64,000 nt of DNA from Podocnemis expansa (GCA_007922195.1 ML681996.1:20674938-20738937); one strand, 5' to 3'. Counted from the stretch's first letter, positions 1 through 10,829 are shown. The notes: generated from the letters alone by a model not told the origin. Made by a program: numbers and translations.

Positions 1-77
1 GGCTGCGGCAGGCTGTGCTGCAGCGCGCCAGCGCAGCTTAGAGGGAACATTGCTGTGATGGTATCCCTGGAGTCAAT
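1..77 (-). repeat. Probable PLE flank left of the Harbinger insertion
   Basis: Read on the minus strand, the bases next to the transposon (about 52-77) resume the Penelope-like sequence that stops at 3677 on the other side. A 'gatacc atcac' stretch matches the equivalent 'gatacc atcat' stretch of the plus-strand PLE at about 9041-9052. The match fades by about base 50; the rest (agggaac, GC-rich) is not recognised. This supports insertion of the Harbinger element into an existing PLE. Confidence 0.45.
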
Positions 78-369
78 GGCTATGTCCACACATACAAGCT
101 TATTTTGATTTAAGTTAAATTGAAATAAGTTAATTAAAAATAAAATCATTATTTCAAATTAACTTAAATTGAAATAAGCAAAAATCTCAAATCAAAATAG
201 CAAGTCCGGACACAGGACTTGCTATTTTGAATCAGAAGAGGGGCAGCATGGGAGGAGTGGCAACATGGCCCCCTGGCAGGGCCATCTTGCCAGCCAATCG
301 CATAACAGCAGGAACTGACCTCACCTCCTTGTCCATTGTGACTGGCAAGAAGTTGTGAGAGAGATAGCT

Positions 370-1620
370 ATGGATGCTCCCCAGCTCCCATACCATCCTC
401 AAGCACTTGGTAGACCCTCTGCTAGCCTGCAGGATGCTCTCATGCTGTGGGACACACTCTTCCCTGAGCCTGATGATGCTGGGGCTGAGCCCCCACTCAC
501 CATCTCACTGGGCCTCACAGCAGCCTTAGTTCCCTGTCCGCCTTTTTTGCAACAGTGCATCTGGGCACAGGCCACCAGCACAGACTGGTGGGAGTGGGTT
601 GTCCTGCAAGCCGGGATAAATGAGCAGTGGAGGAGGAACCTCCGGGTGAGCAGGGAGACCTTCACTCACCTGGTTGCTGAGCTTGCCCCGGTCCTGCTCC
701 AAAAGGACACTGTGATGAGAGCTGCCAACCCCATGGACAAGAGAGTGGCCATCGCTCTCTGGAAGATGGCCACTCCCAAGTCCCACAGGTGCATTGCCCA
801 TCTGTTTGGCATTGGGAGGTCTACCTTTGGTGATGTGCTGCTGCAGGTTGCCCATACCATTAACACAGTCCTGCTGCTACGCCTTATCACCCAGGGAGCG
901 CTGAAAGACACCATCTCTGGCCTTGCCGCCCTGGGGTTGCCAAACTGCGCAGGGATACTCGATGCCACCCACATCATTGTGCAAGCCCCACAGCACCATG
1001 CAGCTGAGTACCAGATCAGGAAAAGATACCACTCAGTCATCCTGCAGGCCTTTGTGGGCCACCAGGGCATCTTTCAGAACTGCTACATCAGATGGCTGGG
1101 GAGGGCACATGATGCCAGGGGTCTGTGCAACTCCTCCCTGAACCAAGGCATAGAGAGAGGCATCCCCCCATAATATCACCACTGGGGAAGTCGAGGAGCC
1201 CATCCTCATTGTTGCTGATGCAGCCTACCCCCTCTGCCCCTGGCCCATGCGCCCCTACACGGGACCCCTCCACACCAGACATCAGCTTTTTAACTGCCGC
1301 ATCAGCCGCTGCTGCCAGGTGATTGAGAGGTCTTTTGGCAGACTGAAAGCCCACTGGAGGTGCCTCCTCACACACCTGCACCTCACTGAGGACAGAATCA
1401 TGGAGGTCATCAGTGCCTGCATGGTACTGCATAACCTCTGCGAGCTCTGGGGTGGAGACAGTAGCCGCCATATGGGAGGCCAAGGCAGAGCTTGTTGGTG
1501 GTCAGTTCCAGCAGCCAGAGGTGTTGGCCCCAAGGGAGCAAGTGTCGCAGAGAGCAAGTGCTGTGCAGGAGGCACTGACAGCTGTTTGTACAGGAGGACA
1601 TTTGAGGGCCAGGCCTGCCC
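370..1620 (+). pseudogene. HARBI1-like Harbinger nuclease (DDE), two frameshifts
   Basis: In Harbinger elements this nuclease cuts and joins DNA at the element ends. The ATG at 370 is preferred over the GTG at 355. The first frame runs to a TAA at 1171 and holds a helical N-terminal region (KRVAIALWKMAT, GIGRSTFGDVL), then GILDATHI with the first catalytic Asp (about 957-980) and GRAHDARGLCNSSL with the second (about 1102-1143). The protein continues in another frame from about 1150-1190 with VADAAYPLCPWPMRPYTG, then VIERSFGRLKAHWRCL carrying the catalytic Glu, and VLHNLCE. A second shift near 1440-1455 moves into a frame reading ETVAAIWEAKAELV and VQEALTAVC. The catalytic residues are therefore all visible but split across frames. 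Length fits the roughly 350-420 residues of the family. Family call is secure; exact C-terminus is not. Confidence 0.88.
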
Positions 1621-1883
1621 CACCACACTGCCTGCTTTCCCATTCTGCCACAGTCAGCCCGCACCCAACCCACCCAAATCCTGAACCCAACCCAAACAAC
1701 ACTCAGCTTGAACTGTTCATGGTGTTGGAACTTTTATTTACAAAAAGATGGATCTCAGGAAGGGGGGCTTGGGAGGAAGCAAGGTTCAGATACTGTGGGG
1801 TGGGAGAAGAACTGGGGGGGTGGGTCCTCACCTGGGACCTGAGATGTGGGGTGGGGGTTTGGGAACATCAAGGTGGGGCAAAA

Positions 1884-3451
1884 CTATGTGAAAGCCACCC
1901 CTGAGCAATGCCTCGCTCTCCCACAGCCTTCCCCATGGCCACCCTGGGTCTGGGGGTGCCAGCGGCAAGGGACACTGGGGTGTTGCACTGGAGCTCTCTT
2001 AGGATCCTGAGGTGGAAGGTGGTGGGCGATGCGCCACAGGCTGGAGGTGATGTCTCTGATGGCTATGGTGATGGCTTCCTGTGCTGCAGCCCACCGCTCC
2101 ATCACCACAACAACACTGTCATCCGCATCAGCTGCATGCTGGAGCTGGCAGATGGCAGCCTACTAGTGTCTGCCCTGCTCCTGTCACCAGGCCCAGGAGG
2201 ACTCGTCAGCTCACTGGCCCAGCTCCAGCAGCCTGGTGAGGATCTCATCCCAGGTCCGGCAGGTTCTCCTCCTCAGCCTCATGGTGGTGGGTGGGCTCCC
2301 TGGAGTGGGTGGAGCAGAAGTGAGAAAAGTTGAGTCTCTCAGCCTAGTGGCCTTGGCCGTGTGCAGCCTATGAGCTGCAAACACTTCTGCCCTGACTGTC
2401 AGCAGGGCTCCTAATCTGTTTGCTGTGTACACTACACTCAGGGGGCACATGGCTTTGTGGCCCACAGTAGTGACCTGTACTCAGCAGAATGTGGCCCAGG
2501 AAGTCTCTCGAGGCCATGTGACAGTTATGCAGGCTGCAGGCTCTCTGCCCTGCATGCTGCCACATCTGCCTATTGCCCCCCCCATGATGACGGACCCCCA
2601 TCCCGCTTGGACTCGGGACCCTGTCTGCACATGCCCCCCTGCCACCTGTATCCATGGGAGAGCCTGTGCACACCCTTGGGCCCGAGCTCTGCCTGTCCCA
2701 GGGCTGTGGCCCCCTTGGGACCCATGCCATTGCAGTCTTCCCCCAGCCTGCCTGTGGGGGGGGCACTCACCCACAGGCACTCCTGATGTCCGCATGGATG
2801 TCCCCTCTAATGCGGCTGCATCCTCCGTCTCCCCTTCCTCTTCCTCCTCAGGGGTGCTGGCCCTCTCCATCCGGGCGGCAAACAACTCTGGAATGCCAGG
2901 TGGTGCAATCCCAGGCTGGCTGACATCTCACACATCCAAAGATGCCTCTGTGCTGAGGGGCTCCCTTCAGGTGACATGGCCAGGGTGTGGGGCTCATCAG
3001 AGTCCACAGGCCAGGAAGGGAGGCTGTTGGGCTCCTGCCTCAGAAAGGCATCCAGCTCCTCATAAAAGGGGCAGCTTGTGGCAGCAGCTGGCCCCTGGAG
3101 CTGCCTTGCCTCCCTGGCTAGGACATAGATTTTTGAGCAAACCTGTTCGGTGCTGCACTCATAGCCCTCTGCAGAGAGGGCCTCTGCAATGTCCCAGTAG
3201 ATGTTGCAATTTCTGTGCCTTGCCCAGAACCAGGCACAGATGTCCTCCCTGCCCCAGATCTGTAGGAGGCAGAGGGACTTGTCCTGGGATGAAACAGGGG
3301 CCCGGCGTCGCCCCTGCACTGCAGCAGCATGAGCCTTGGCCGTGCTGTCTGCAGCATCCAGGCAAGTGGCATCAGGGAGACAGGGTACTTTCTGCTTCCT
3401 GAACACCCTGGGAGGAAGAAGGTCAACCCACACTGGAATTAAAACAGCCAT
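1884..3451 (-). pseudogene. Harbinger MYB/trihelix-like DNA-binding protein, broken
   Basis: This is the second Harbinger gene; in the family it binds the element ends and brings the nuclease to DNA. The clearest part is at about 3075-3290 on the minus strand: LLQIWGREDICAWFW, then ALSAEGYECSTEQVCSKIY and VLAREARQL, the pattern of MYB/SANT or trihelix domains in vertebrate Harbinger partners. It is followed by FYEELDAFLRQEP, usual just after that domain. A second frame near 2770-2885 gives an acidic stretch (EEEEEGETED), implying a frameshift. A good splice donor (GTGAGTG, minus strand, near 2765-2772) and an acceptor-like CCACTCCAG near 2300 suggest an intron. Possible C-terminal pieces are RTWDEILTRLLELGQ (about 2211-2280) and QEAITIAIRDITSSL (about 2000-2080). 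Start and exon structure are uncertain. Confidence 0.7.
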
Positions 3452-3676
3452 TGTTTCAAAACAACGCGTCCAAATGGCGTTGTTTCAAAACAACCGTTTT
3501 GAATTAACGGCTATTTCAATTTCAGCCTAGGTGTTACTATTTCAAAATAAGGTTTGTTGTTTTGAAATGACAGGCTCATCATTTTGAAGTAACTAAATAT
3601 CGTTCAGAATGACAAATTTTAAATGGAAATAACGGTTGTTGTTTTGATTTAAAAGCAATGTGTGGACATAGCCAAT

Positions 3677-4875
3677 GTGTGAGCAGAGTTGGCAACGGGG
3701 TTGGTTGCAAGGATGGGTTCCTGATTTGGTGTTCTTGCTGTATAGTGTTCGGTTGCTGGTGAGTATTTGCTTCAGGTTGGGAGGCTGTCTATAAGTACGA
3801 ACAGGTTTGCCTCCCAAGGCCTGAGAGAGTATGGGGTCATCTTTGAGGATAAGTTGTAGATCTCTTATGATGTGTTGGAGAGATTTAAGCTGGGGGCTGT
3901 TGGTGATGACCTGTGGTGTTCTGTTTTTTTTTCTGTCAGGTCGGTTGTCTAGTAGGTGGCTCCTGGATACCTGTCTGGCTCTGTCAAAAATTTGTTTTTT
4001 TTTTTTCATTTTACCAGGTGCATACTGTAGTTTCAAGAATGCCTGGTAGAGATCTTGGTGTTTGTCTCTGTCTGAGGGATTGGAGCAAATCCAGTTGTAC
4101 CTTAAAGCTTGGCTGTAGATGATGTAATGTGTCCCAGGTGGAAGCAGGAGGCATTCAGATATACAATGCGGTCAGTTGGTTTTCAGTATAGGGTAGTGTT
4201 AATGTTTCCATCTCTTATGCATACAGTAGTGTCCAAGAAGTGAATTTCTTGTGTGGACTGGTCCAAGCTGAAGGTTGATGATGGAGTGGAAATTGTTGAA
4301 GTCTCACTGGAACTCTTCCAGGGACTCTTTCCTGTGGATCCAGATGATGAAAATGTCGTCAATGTAACACATGAAAAGGAGAGGCAATAGTGGATGAGAT
4401 GCAAGGCAGCAATGTTCTAGGTCAACCATAAAGATGTTGGAGAACTATGGGGCCATGTGTGTACCCATAGCTGTGCCACTGACCTAGAGGTATAGATCAT
4501 CCCCAAATCTGAAATAGTTGTGGGTTAGGATAAAGTCACGTGGATGCAGAGGCATTGCTTGAAAAGTGTAGAGGGAAGGTGGGAAGGACAACTTTTTTTT
4601 CTCCTTTAATAATTTTAGATAGATTTCTGTGAGTGAAAGTGAATTGGTTGTAAAATGAGTTGAAGAACTCATACATTTCAGCAAATGTTGAGTGGGCAAA
4701 GTAAAGACGTGTTTAATGGGGTGTATTGGGGCATTGCGGAAAGACAGCAGAGTCATGGTTGCATGCACGAGCTTAATTATGCATTTTCAGGTTTTCAGAT
4801 ATTTGAGTTTTACTCCACTCACCATGAAGCATGGGGTCTATGTATTGCAAAGCGACCGTAACTCTGTGTTAACAT
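3677..4875 (-). mobile_element. Penelope-like element fragment (RT part)
   Basis: A minus-strand PLE piece running from the reverse-transcriptase region to the Cys-rich linker, cut at its left by the Harbinger insertion. Upstream of about 4875 and downstream of the linker nothing further is joined here, except the short continuation at about 52-77. Sequence across the reading frame carries several frameshifts and stops, so it is an old copy. The right boundary is approximate. Confidence 0.85.
3680..4800 (-). pseudogene. Penelope-type reverse transcriptase, frameshifted
   Basis: PLE reverse transcriptases copy element RNA and are related to telomerase. Visible in order on the minus strand: HYNYFRFGDD-like text (HNYFRFGDDLYL, about 4490-4530), SGTAMGTHMAP (about 4438-4476), then CYIDDIFIIW with the YIDD catalytic pair at 4355-4366. 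After a frame change comes a linker with RQPPNLKQILTSN, then CNQPRCQLCSHIG (about 3680-3710), the CxxC-type segment that precedes the GIY-YIG nuclease in PLEs. The nuclease itself is absent because the Harbinger insertion lies there. A frame of 147 codons (3593-4036) is open but its last part runs into the transposon. Catalytic Asp codons survive, but at least two frameshifts separate the blocks. Confidence 0.82.
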
Positions 4876-5320
4876 AGCTTTTTGCTATTGAATAGCAATA
4901 TAATTGTTACCTACAGTAGAGCATGCAAAACTCTTCCCTTTTCTCTTTCTTTAGCATATATTCCATTCATTGAGTCATATTAGTGCTTTTACATTTTTAG
5001 GCATGGTAAAAATAAAATATAAAGTAGTTCAGAACATTCGTTCATTTAATCTTTCAATTAAGCTTCAAAGGCTGTAGAGTTCCATGAACAGTATAACCTT
5101 CTGCCTTGGAAGACTGTGGAACAGTGGGTTACCACATGCTTTAAGATTTATAGATACTGTAGTTGCTGTAAGGAAGTATTGAGGGAAAGGAGGAGTATTT
5201 GAAGCCTTGATACTAATACTTTTCCAGGAGCTCTGGGTGGCTGATCTGTCCTGTCCCCTATACCTAAATATACTTGGATAAGAAGGCTCCAACTCAACCA
5301 TTGTTTTTATTATTTAGAAG
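4876..5320. other. No feature recognised
   Basis: AT-rich single-copy-looking sequence. No open frame with recognisable content and no repeat I can name. Confidence 0.5.
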
Positions 5321-5690
5321 TTCTAAAGGGGTAGCCATGTTAGTCTATTCCAGCAAAACAAACAAGGAAGCTGGTGGCACTTTTAAAGACTAACAAATTT
5401 ATTTATCACATGAGTTTTTGTGGGAGAGAATCCCACTTCATCAGATACTTGAAGATGGCTAATTTACAGAATGGGAGCAAAATAAATGCAGGGAAATGTA
5501 AATAATAGGATTTGGTCAGACTGTAACAGCAAATCAAAACAGTTGAAGGTCTGTTGCAAAATCTGGCAGACACAGAAGGAGCTGTATTCTCTACTCTAAG
5601 AAACATAAAAAGAAAGTCTGATGAAGTGAGTGAGAACAGAATATAACAAGCAAAGTGATCAGGCACTATAGTAATTTGTCTTATTAGCTA
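5321..5690 (-). repeat. PLE 3' tail, minus strand
   Basis: It starts with the terminal block (gtagccatgttagtctattc), then gtggcac...agactaacaaatttatttatcac, then the 'tcccacttcatcagat' block and the untranslated tail. The same order appears, reversed, at the 3' end of the plus-strand PLE at 8743-9712. Only the tail is present, as usual for 5'-truncated copies. Confidence 0.75.
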
Positions 5691-6116
5691 TTGGTTTGTT
5701 TGTTTGCTGTTTTTAAGTTAAATATACTGAAATCTCCTCCTCTGTTCCCTCTCTACAGTCAAGACCTCTCATCTTTCCCCCTCAAACAATTTCTAGCCTA
5801 GCTTCTAGCATCTTCCTTCTGAACATTAGATCTCTTATCTCCATATACGTAGCAGTTGAGTCGTGAGATCAATAAATGAGATGGATAAGAGATGACTTAG
5901 TTACTTGTCTCTATGTATCACAAAAAAAAGGGATCTTTAAGAGGTATTTAAATAAGAAAATGAAAATAAATTTATGGACCAGTTTAAGAAGGATGTTTTG
6001 TACAAAAGGCAGCATTGAATATAGAATGGAGACATTTGAGGAATAAATGGATAAAGAGGGTAACAGCAGGGCCAGATTAAAACATGCTGAGGCCCTATGC
6101 TATGCCAAGATTCAGA
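5691..6116. other. No feature recognised
   Basis: AT-rich sequence with no recognisable gene or repeat up to the MITE target site. Confidence 0.45.
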
Positions 6117-6583
6117 GGCTATGTATACACTAGCAAATTAGTTCAGATTAAAGAGGCTTAATCCAGCCTAATTTGCTCCCTGTCTACACTAGGCTTTGCC
6201 TAGTCTGAACTAAAATTTTTTTTAGTTCAGACTAAGCAAAGCTTAGTTCAAACTAGTTACTGGTAGTTTGAATGGTAAATTTGAATTAACTGCTTAGTCT
6301 GAATTTATTTCTAACTTTAGCATTATGTAGTCATGCTAGTTCAAACTAAGTAAGTTTGAACTAGCAGTTAGTTCGAACTAACCATGTGTTTTTAGTTCAA
6401 GCGAGCTTTTAGTTTAAACTAGTCATACTTTTTTAGTTCAAATGAAAAAGTTAGTTTGAACTTAAAAAAGGGCAGCTAGTTTGAACTAACAACACAATTT
6501 TTCTCTTTATTTTTTATGGGTTGGGGGCCTCTGGCTATGTCTACATCTAACTGCAAACTACGCAGCTACATGTAGACATAGCC
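6117..6583. mobile_element. Harbinger-type MITE, 'TTCAAACTA' word type
   Basis: The ends are GGCTATGTATACAC and the complement of GGCTATGTCTACAT, with 3-bp flanks AGA on both sides (6114-6116, 6584-6586). The interior is built of GTTCGAACTA and GTTTGAACTAG words in both orientations. It has no coding capacity. The right part is one arm of a larger palindrome, listed separately. Confidence 0.75.
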
Positions 6584-6618
6584 AGAGGCCCACTACCATA
6601 AAAAATAAAGAGAAAAAA
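6498..6618. repeat. Long near-perfect palindrome spanning the MITE end and its flank
   Basis: Arms of about 48 bp (6498-6546 and 6569-6618) are complementary apart from a small difference near the middle. They enclose a loop of about 20 bp. Each arm contains GGCTATGTCTACAT, 'ggcctctg' and a run 'tctctttattttttatgg'. The right arm lies partly outside the MITE. Confidence 0.85.
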
Positions 6619-7625
6619 GTGTTACATTATAACAGAAAGAGTAATGAAATATTAAAATGTTATATTTGCATATTTAAATAGATTAAGATGCAACAAAAAA
6701 CAACTAAATCAAACACATTTTGCAAAAAGCCTTATTTGCATTAACAATTTCAATTATGATAAATCTTAGGTTTTTTTCTGACATATTTAGAGGCACCTCA
6801 TAATGTGATTCCTTAAGCCTTTGCTTGTGCCTAAATCTAGCATTGCATAACATGGACAGAATAATTGTCAGAGAAAACTGAAAATGAAAGAACAGGAATG
6901 ACACAATACAAAATATGGTTTAGTAAGTAAGGAAGGGGGCAGAGTTACCCAGGAGTTTGAAGGCGTGCATCCAGAAGCCTGAACTTGATGCAGTGAAATG
7001 GGTAGGTAGCGGGGGGATTCAAAGACAGGAATGGGGCATGATGTTGTTAGATCATCATAGAAAATGAACAGAGTGTCTGCATTTTGTATGGACCAGGAAG
7101 TTTAATATGGGTGCGTGAAGGCCAGTGAAGAAAAAGTAATAGTGACTGGGATAGAAACTGATGAGGGCCTAGATATGAGATGTAGCTGCATGAGTACAGA
7201 AAAGATCATAGAAATATTTGGGAAGAAGCAGCAAGATTTGAACACGGTCTAGATATGAGGCACAAAGCCAAGAAAGGAATGAAGGATAATCCCCAGATAA
7301 CAAAGAATATGGTGGTGTGTTCAAAGGTGATAGCATGAGAAATGTCGTGAAAGGTTTGGATGGAAAAATGATGATTTTGTTTTTTGATCATTTCAAATTT
7401 AAGTAGGACACATGGCATCCAGGAAGAGATGTTAGAGAGCCAGACTGAGATGTTGTATAGCTAGTCAAAAAAGAAAATTCTCAAACTTTTTTCATGAGAA
7501 AATTTTTGTCAACTTTTTTAACTTTGAAAATATCTTGGATGCTTTAACAGTTTTTCAAAACCAGCATTTTTTTTTTTGTTAATTAAGCTTTTTGCAAAAG
7601 AAAATATTAAAAAGGCCTGACCAGG
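6619..7625. other. No feature recognised
   Basis: Mixed AT-rich sequence without recognisable coding or repeat structure. Confidence 0.4.
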
Positions 7626-7629
7626 TGTA

Positions 7630-8420
7630 TGTGATACTGGATGGAGGGATAGGTCACAAATAGGTGCTCTTCTATTAGTATTCTCTGATTGGGTAGCCAC
7701 CCTCACCCTGCAGAGTGGAATGCTGGCCAGGTAGGCCAATTAACCCATTAGGCAGACAAATGGGGAGACTCAGCTGGGCAGGAGGGGGTGAGGGGAATAT
7801 AGTCCAGTAGCTAAAAGAGAAGGGGCTGCTGGAAAAAGATTGACACTCCCAGAAGAAGACTGCAGTCACTCTCTGGGAAGAGATTTGGGAAATGGTAGAC
7901 CTAGGAAGTAAAGGGAAACTGGAAGTAGGAAGCAGCCCAGAGGCAGAGCAGTGACACCAAAGACAGAACGCCCAGGCTATTGAACTGAAGGTCCCTGGGC
8001 TGAAACCTGGAGAAGAGGGCAGACCCAAGTTCCCCTCCCACCACTCAGTGAGTGGAACCAACACAGTGAGTAAGAAGAGTGCTTAGGACTATTAATGAGT
8101 TAAATCTCCCCCAGAAGGGAGGAATACAGACAGTGATATGGCCAGAAGGCCAAGCCACAAGGAGGATGCTGTGGTTCCTAAGGCTATGAGAGGGACTGCA
8201 GGCAGATGGAGTGATGTGGTGTGCAAACTGCACATTAAGGAGGCATCAGTCTTGAGGTAATCTCCAAGATGACCAAGGTGAGGTGCCAGTCCAATAGTGA
8301 GTGGTGCCTGACAGGCTTTAACTGAGTTCCACAAACCCCTCACAGCCCTGGCATGCTTATGTGTGTCTGGCATCTCTAAACAAATGCATGGCTGAAGGAA
8401 AATCCTCAGAGAGAAGTATT
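7630..8420 (+). repeat. LTR-like sequence, family shared with 52562-53319
   Basis: A purine-rich region with the block 'ggtccctgggctgaaacctg' followed by 'ggcagacccaagttcccctc'. The same block order is found at about 53022-53074 inside a TG...CA bounded LTR and, reversed, near 11160-11220. The limits are estimates because no target duplication was found. No retroviral coding sequence lies beside it, so it is probably a decayed solo LTR. Confidence 0.45.
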
Positions 8421-8457
8421 CTCTTTACACAGGTCTCAGAGAAACAAAGACATTCAG

Positions 8458-8712
8458 AAAAAGCAAGGAGTCTTGTGGCACTTAAAGGCTCACAGATTTA
8501 TTTATTGCATGAGCTGTCGTAGGAGAAAATCCCACTTCATCACACGCTTTGAAGAGGGGGAACTTACAGAATGGGATGAAAATAAATGAAGGGGAGTATA
8601 AGACATGGGATCAGGTCATACTGCAACAGCAAATCAGAGCATTTGTAAGGATTCAAACTCTAGGAAACAGCACATAGAGGGAGGGTGAAGTCAAATTACT
8701 TTTTACAAATTA
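8458..8712 (-). repeat. PLE 3' tail, minus strand
   Basis: It contains gtggcacttaaaggctcaca, 'tcccacttcatcaca' and the untranslated tail ending with 'gtcaaattac'. It sits just left of, and opposite to, the plus-strand PLE at 8743, giving an inverted pair. Confidence 0.75.
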
Positions 8713-8742
8713 ATTTTACAAATTACACAATCTAATTGGCAT

Positions 8743-9712
8743 ATTGACAGAGCCAGACGGGTGCCCCGCAGTCAACTACTACAGGTTAGGCCCAGAAAAG
8801 ACAACAATAGAACGCCACCAGTCACCACATACAATCCTCAAGTCAGACCTCTACAACAGATCATTAAGGACCTACACTCTCTCTAGCCTTGGGTGACAGA
8901 CCTCTCCTCACCTACAGATAAACCTCAAACCTTAAACAGATACTTACCAACAAATACAGACCTAACAACAGAAACATTAAAGCAGGCACATATCCCTGCA
9001 ACAAACCACGCTGCCAACTTTATCCACATATCTGCACAAAAGATACCATCATAGGTCCTAATCAAGCCAGCTACTCCACCAAAGGCTCATTCACCTGCTC
9101 ATCCACTAATGTGATTTATGCCATCATGTGCCAGAAATGCCCCCACACCTTATACATTGGACAAACACGACACTCCCTACGCAGAAGAATAAATGGGCAC
9201 AAAACTGACATGAGAAATCACAACACACACACAAAAAGTTGCTGAGCACTTCCATCTTCCTAATCATTCCATTAATGATTTGTTAATAATAATCCTCAAG
9301 AAAATCAATGGGACATCAAGACTTCAAAGTGAAACAGCTGAAATTGAACTAATATGCAAATTAGAGTGTGTGAAAGCAGGACTCAATTGTAAATATGGGT
9401 TCTTTTCACATTATAACAAGTAATTTGACTAAACCCTCCCTGTAGGTGCTGTTGCCTAGAGTTTAAATCCCTACAAATGTTCCGATTTGCTGCTGCAGTA
9501 TGACCTGATCCTGTGTCTTTCACTCCCCTGCATTTATTTTGGTCACATTCTGTAAGTTCCCCCTCTTCAAAGCATCTGATGATGTGGGATTTTCTCCCAC
9601 AACAGCTCATGTGATAAATATATCTGTTAGTCTTTAAGTGCCACAAGACTCTTTTTTTTTTTTTTTTTTTTTTTTGCTTTATTAGACTAACATGACTGCC
9701 CCTTTGGAAACT
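8743..9712 (+). mobile_element. Penelope-like element fragment with GIY-YIG region and 3' tail
   Basis: The 5' part matches the linker of other PLE copies (RTPPVTTYNPQ-like text, then the Cys-rich segment), followed by the GIY-YIG region and a long 3' untranslated tail. The tail ends 'gtgccacaagactc', a T-run at about 9652-9675, then 'agactaacatgactgcccctttggaaa'. It is 5'-truncated: the reverse transcriptase core is missing. Confidence 0.85.
8960..9250 (+). pseudogene. PLE GIY-YIG endonuclease remnant
   Basis: In PLEs this domain nicks DNA for target-primed reverse transcription. The sequence reads a Cys-rich stretch, then NVIYAIMCQKC (about 9108-9140, the 'GIY' side) and TLYIGQTRHSLRRRINGHK (about 9149-9205, the 'YIG' side with the following basic helix), then TDMRNHNTH. 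The frame is open over the core, but there is no start codon or reverse transcriptase upstream. A mutated Cys (CQLYPH) occurs in the linker. Confidence 0.8.
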
Positions 9713-9726
9713 GGAAAGAAATTCAG

Positions 9727-10032
9727 GTAGGGGTAATCATGTTAGTCTATATCAGCAAAACAAGCAAGGAATACTGTGGCACTTTAAAGACTAACACGTT
9801 TATTTATAGGATGAGCTTTCTTGGGACCAATCCTGCTTCATCAGATGCAGGAAATAGAAACTATAGCATGTTAGCTGTAAGTATACACAGATGTACAGCT
9901 AACATCCTATATTTTCCATTTCCTGAATCTGATGAAGCAGGATTGTGCCCACAAAAGCTCATGTGATAAATAAATACGTTAGTTTTTTAAGAGTGCCACA
10001 GGTCTCCTTGTTTCTTTTCCTATCCTGATTGG
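9727..10032. repeat. Fold-back (hairpin) element of PLE-tail type
   Basis: Two arms of about 140 bp are inverted copies of one another: 'gtggcactttaaagactaac', a 'ctgcttcatcagatgcagg' block and 'agcatgttagctgt' on the left, and the complements on the right. The short centre is 'aagtatacacag' near 9882. Arms differ by several substitutions, so it is not recent. The words are those of the PLE 3' end, but it may be its own non-autonomous family. Confidence 0.75.
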
Positions 10033-10439
10033 TGGCTGAGGTAGACTTCTTGCCCAACATCAAAAAGCAGCAGTCTGCAGAATATGCTAAGTCTACTTAG
10101 CAGATGAGTAAGAGATAATTTCCTAGTGTCCTTGTGTAGTTCACACAACAGGAGGGGGCTTTACTGTGATTAATAGTTTGCATCACATACGTTACCTTGT
10201 TAATATCATGAATAAATCAGTGCTTCCAGCACTTATTTGGTTGCATCATGTTTTTCTTTCTGTTTTATAGCAAGTGATGAATTAGTAACAGAAAATAAGA
10301 GCATGCCATTTATTTATCATAAGTCCATTTTTATTGAAGTTTTCTTTTACAAAATAAATCAGATAGAGATGTTCTTCAGAGGTCTGCATGCAGAATATGG
10401 AGTCTGGTTTTTAAATCCATACTCTTCTTCTGGCTTTCC
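10033..10439. other. No feature recognised
   Basis: AT-rich sequence; the small open frames show no recognisable motif. Confidence 0.4.
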
Positions 10440-10575
10440 TTGAAGCTCAGGGTATACTATTTATCCTCTTTGCCTCGATTCCACTATAAAATGGGGATAC
10501 TAGTACTTCCCTATTTCACAGGAGTGAAGATGAATTACTTAAGTTGTGTTTGTAAAGTGCTATGGAGAGAAAGAC
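10440..10575 (+). repeat. MIR/CORE-SINE-like relic
   Basis: The order 'tttgcctcgattccactata', 'aaatggggatactagtac', 'ttccctatttcacagg', then 'gtaaagtgctatgg' follows the consensus of the MIR 3' half (cctcagtttcc...aaaatggggataat...cctacctcacaggg). It is strongly diverged. Confidence 0.5.
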
Positions 10576-10829
10576 TTTATGGTGTCAAACAACTACAGAA
10601 AGCTCATGGAGTTTTAAGCTGTCTGTTTAAAGGCATCATTGTCCTAATTCATCCTTACTCTGGAGCTAAACTTGACAAAGGGCCTGAGAAGTAAAACAAT
10701 GAACTGCAGAAGTGCTGCAGTCTGTTTCTTTCTGTGGTCCAAATAAAAATAGTCTGAGGTTTCTCCTAATTTTCACACCACAAACAGGGACCTGTTTAGG
10801 GTCCTGGTAAGGTGGGAATGCCCATATAG

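Larger units (their letters stand above)
78..3673 (+). mobile_element. PIF/Harbinger DNA transposon, autonomous type, decayed
   Basis: The ends are perfect 16-bp inverted repeats, GGCTATGTCCACACAT at 78 and its complement ending at 3673, flanked by a 3-bp target duplication AAT (75-77 and 3674-3676). Inside are the two genes typical of PIF/Harbinger: a DDE nuclease on the plus strand and a MYB-like DNA-binding protein on the minus strand, arranged convergently. Subterminal DNA (about 78-300 and 3440-3673) is AT-rich and full of TTTCAAAATAA-type inverted words, while the coding centre is GC-rich. Both genes carry frame breaks, so this copy is not expected to make its own proteins. The small element at 22715-23222 has the same ends and subterminal blocks without the genes. 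Confidence 0.9.

Noticed and set aside
2425..3402. Longest open frame in the window (325 codons, plus strand)
   Set aside because: It is antisense to the Harbinger MYB-like gene, rich in Pro, Cys and Ser, and shows no domain. It is a shadow of GC-rich coding DNA on the other strand.
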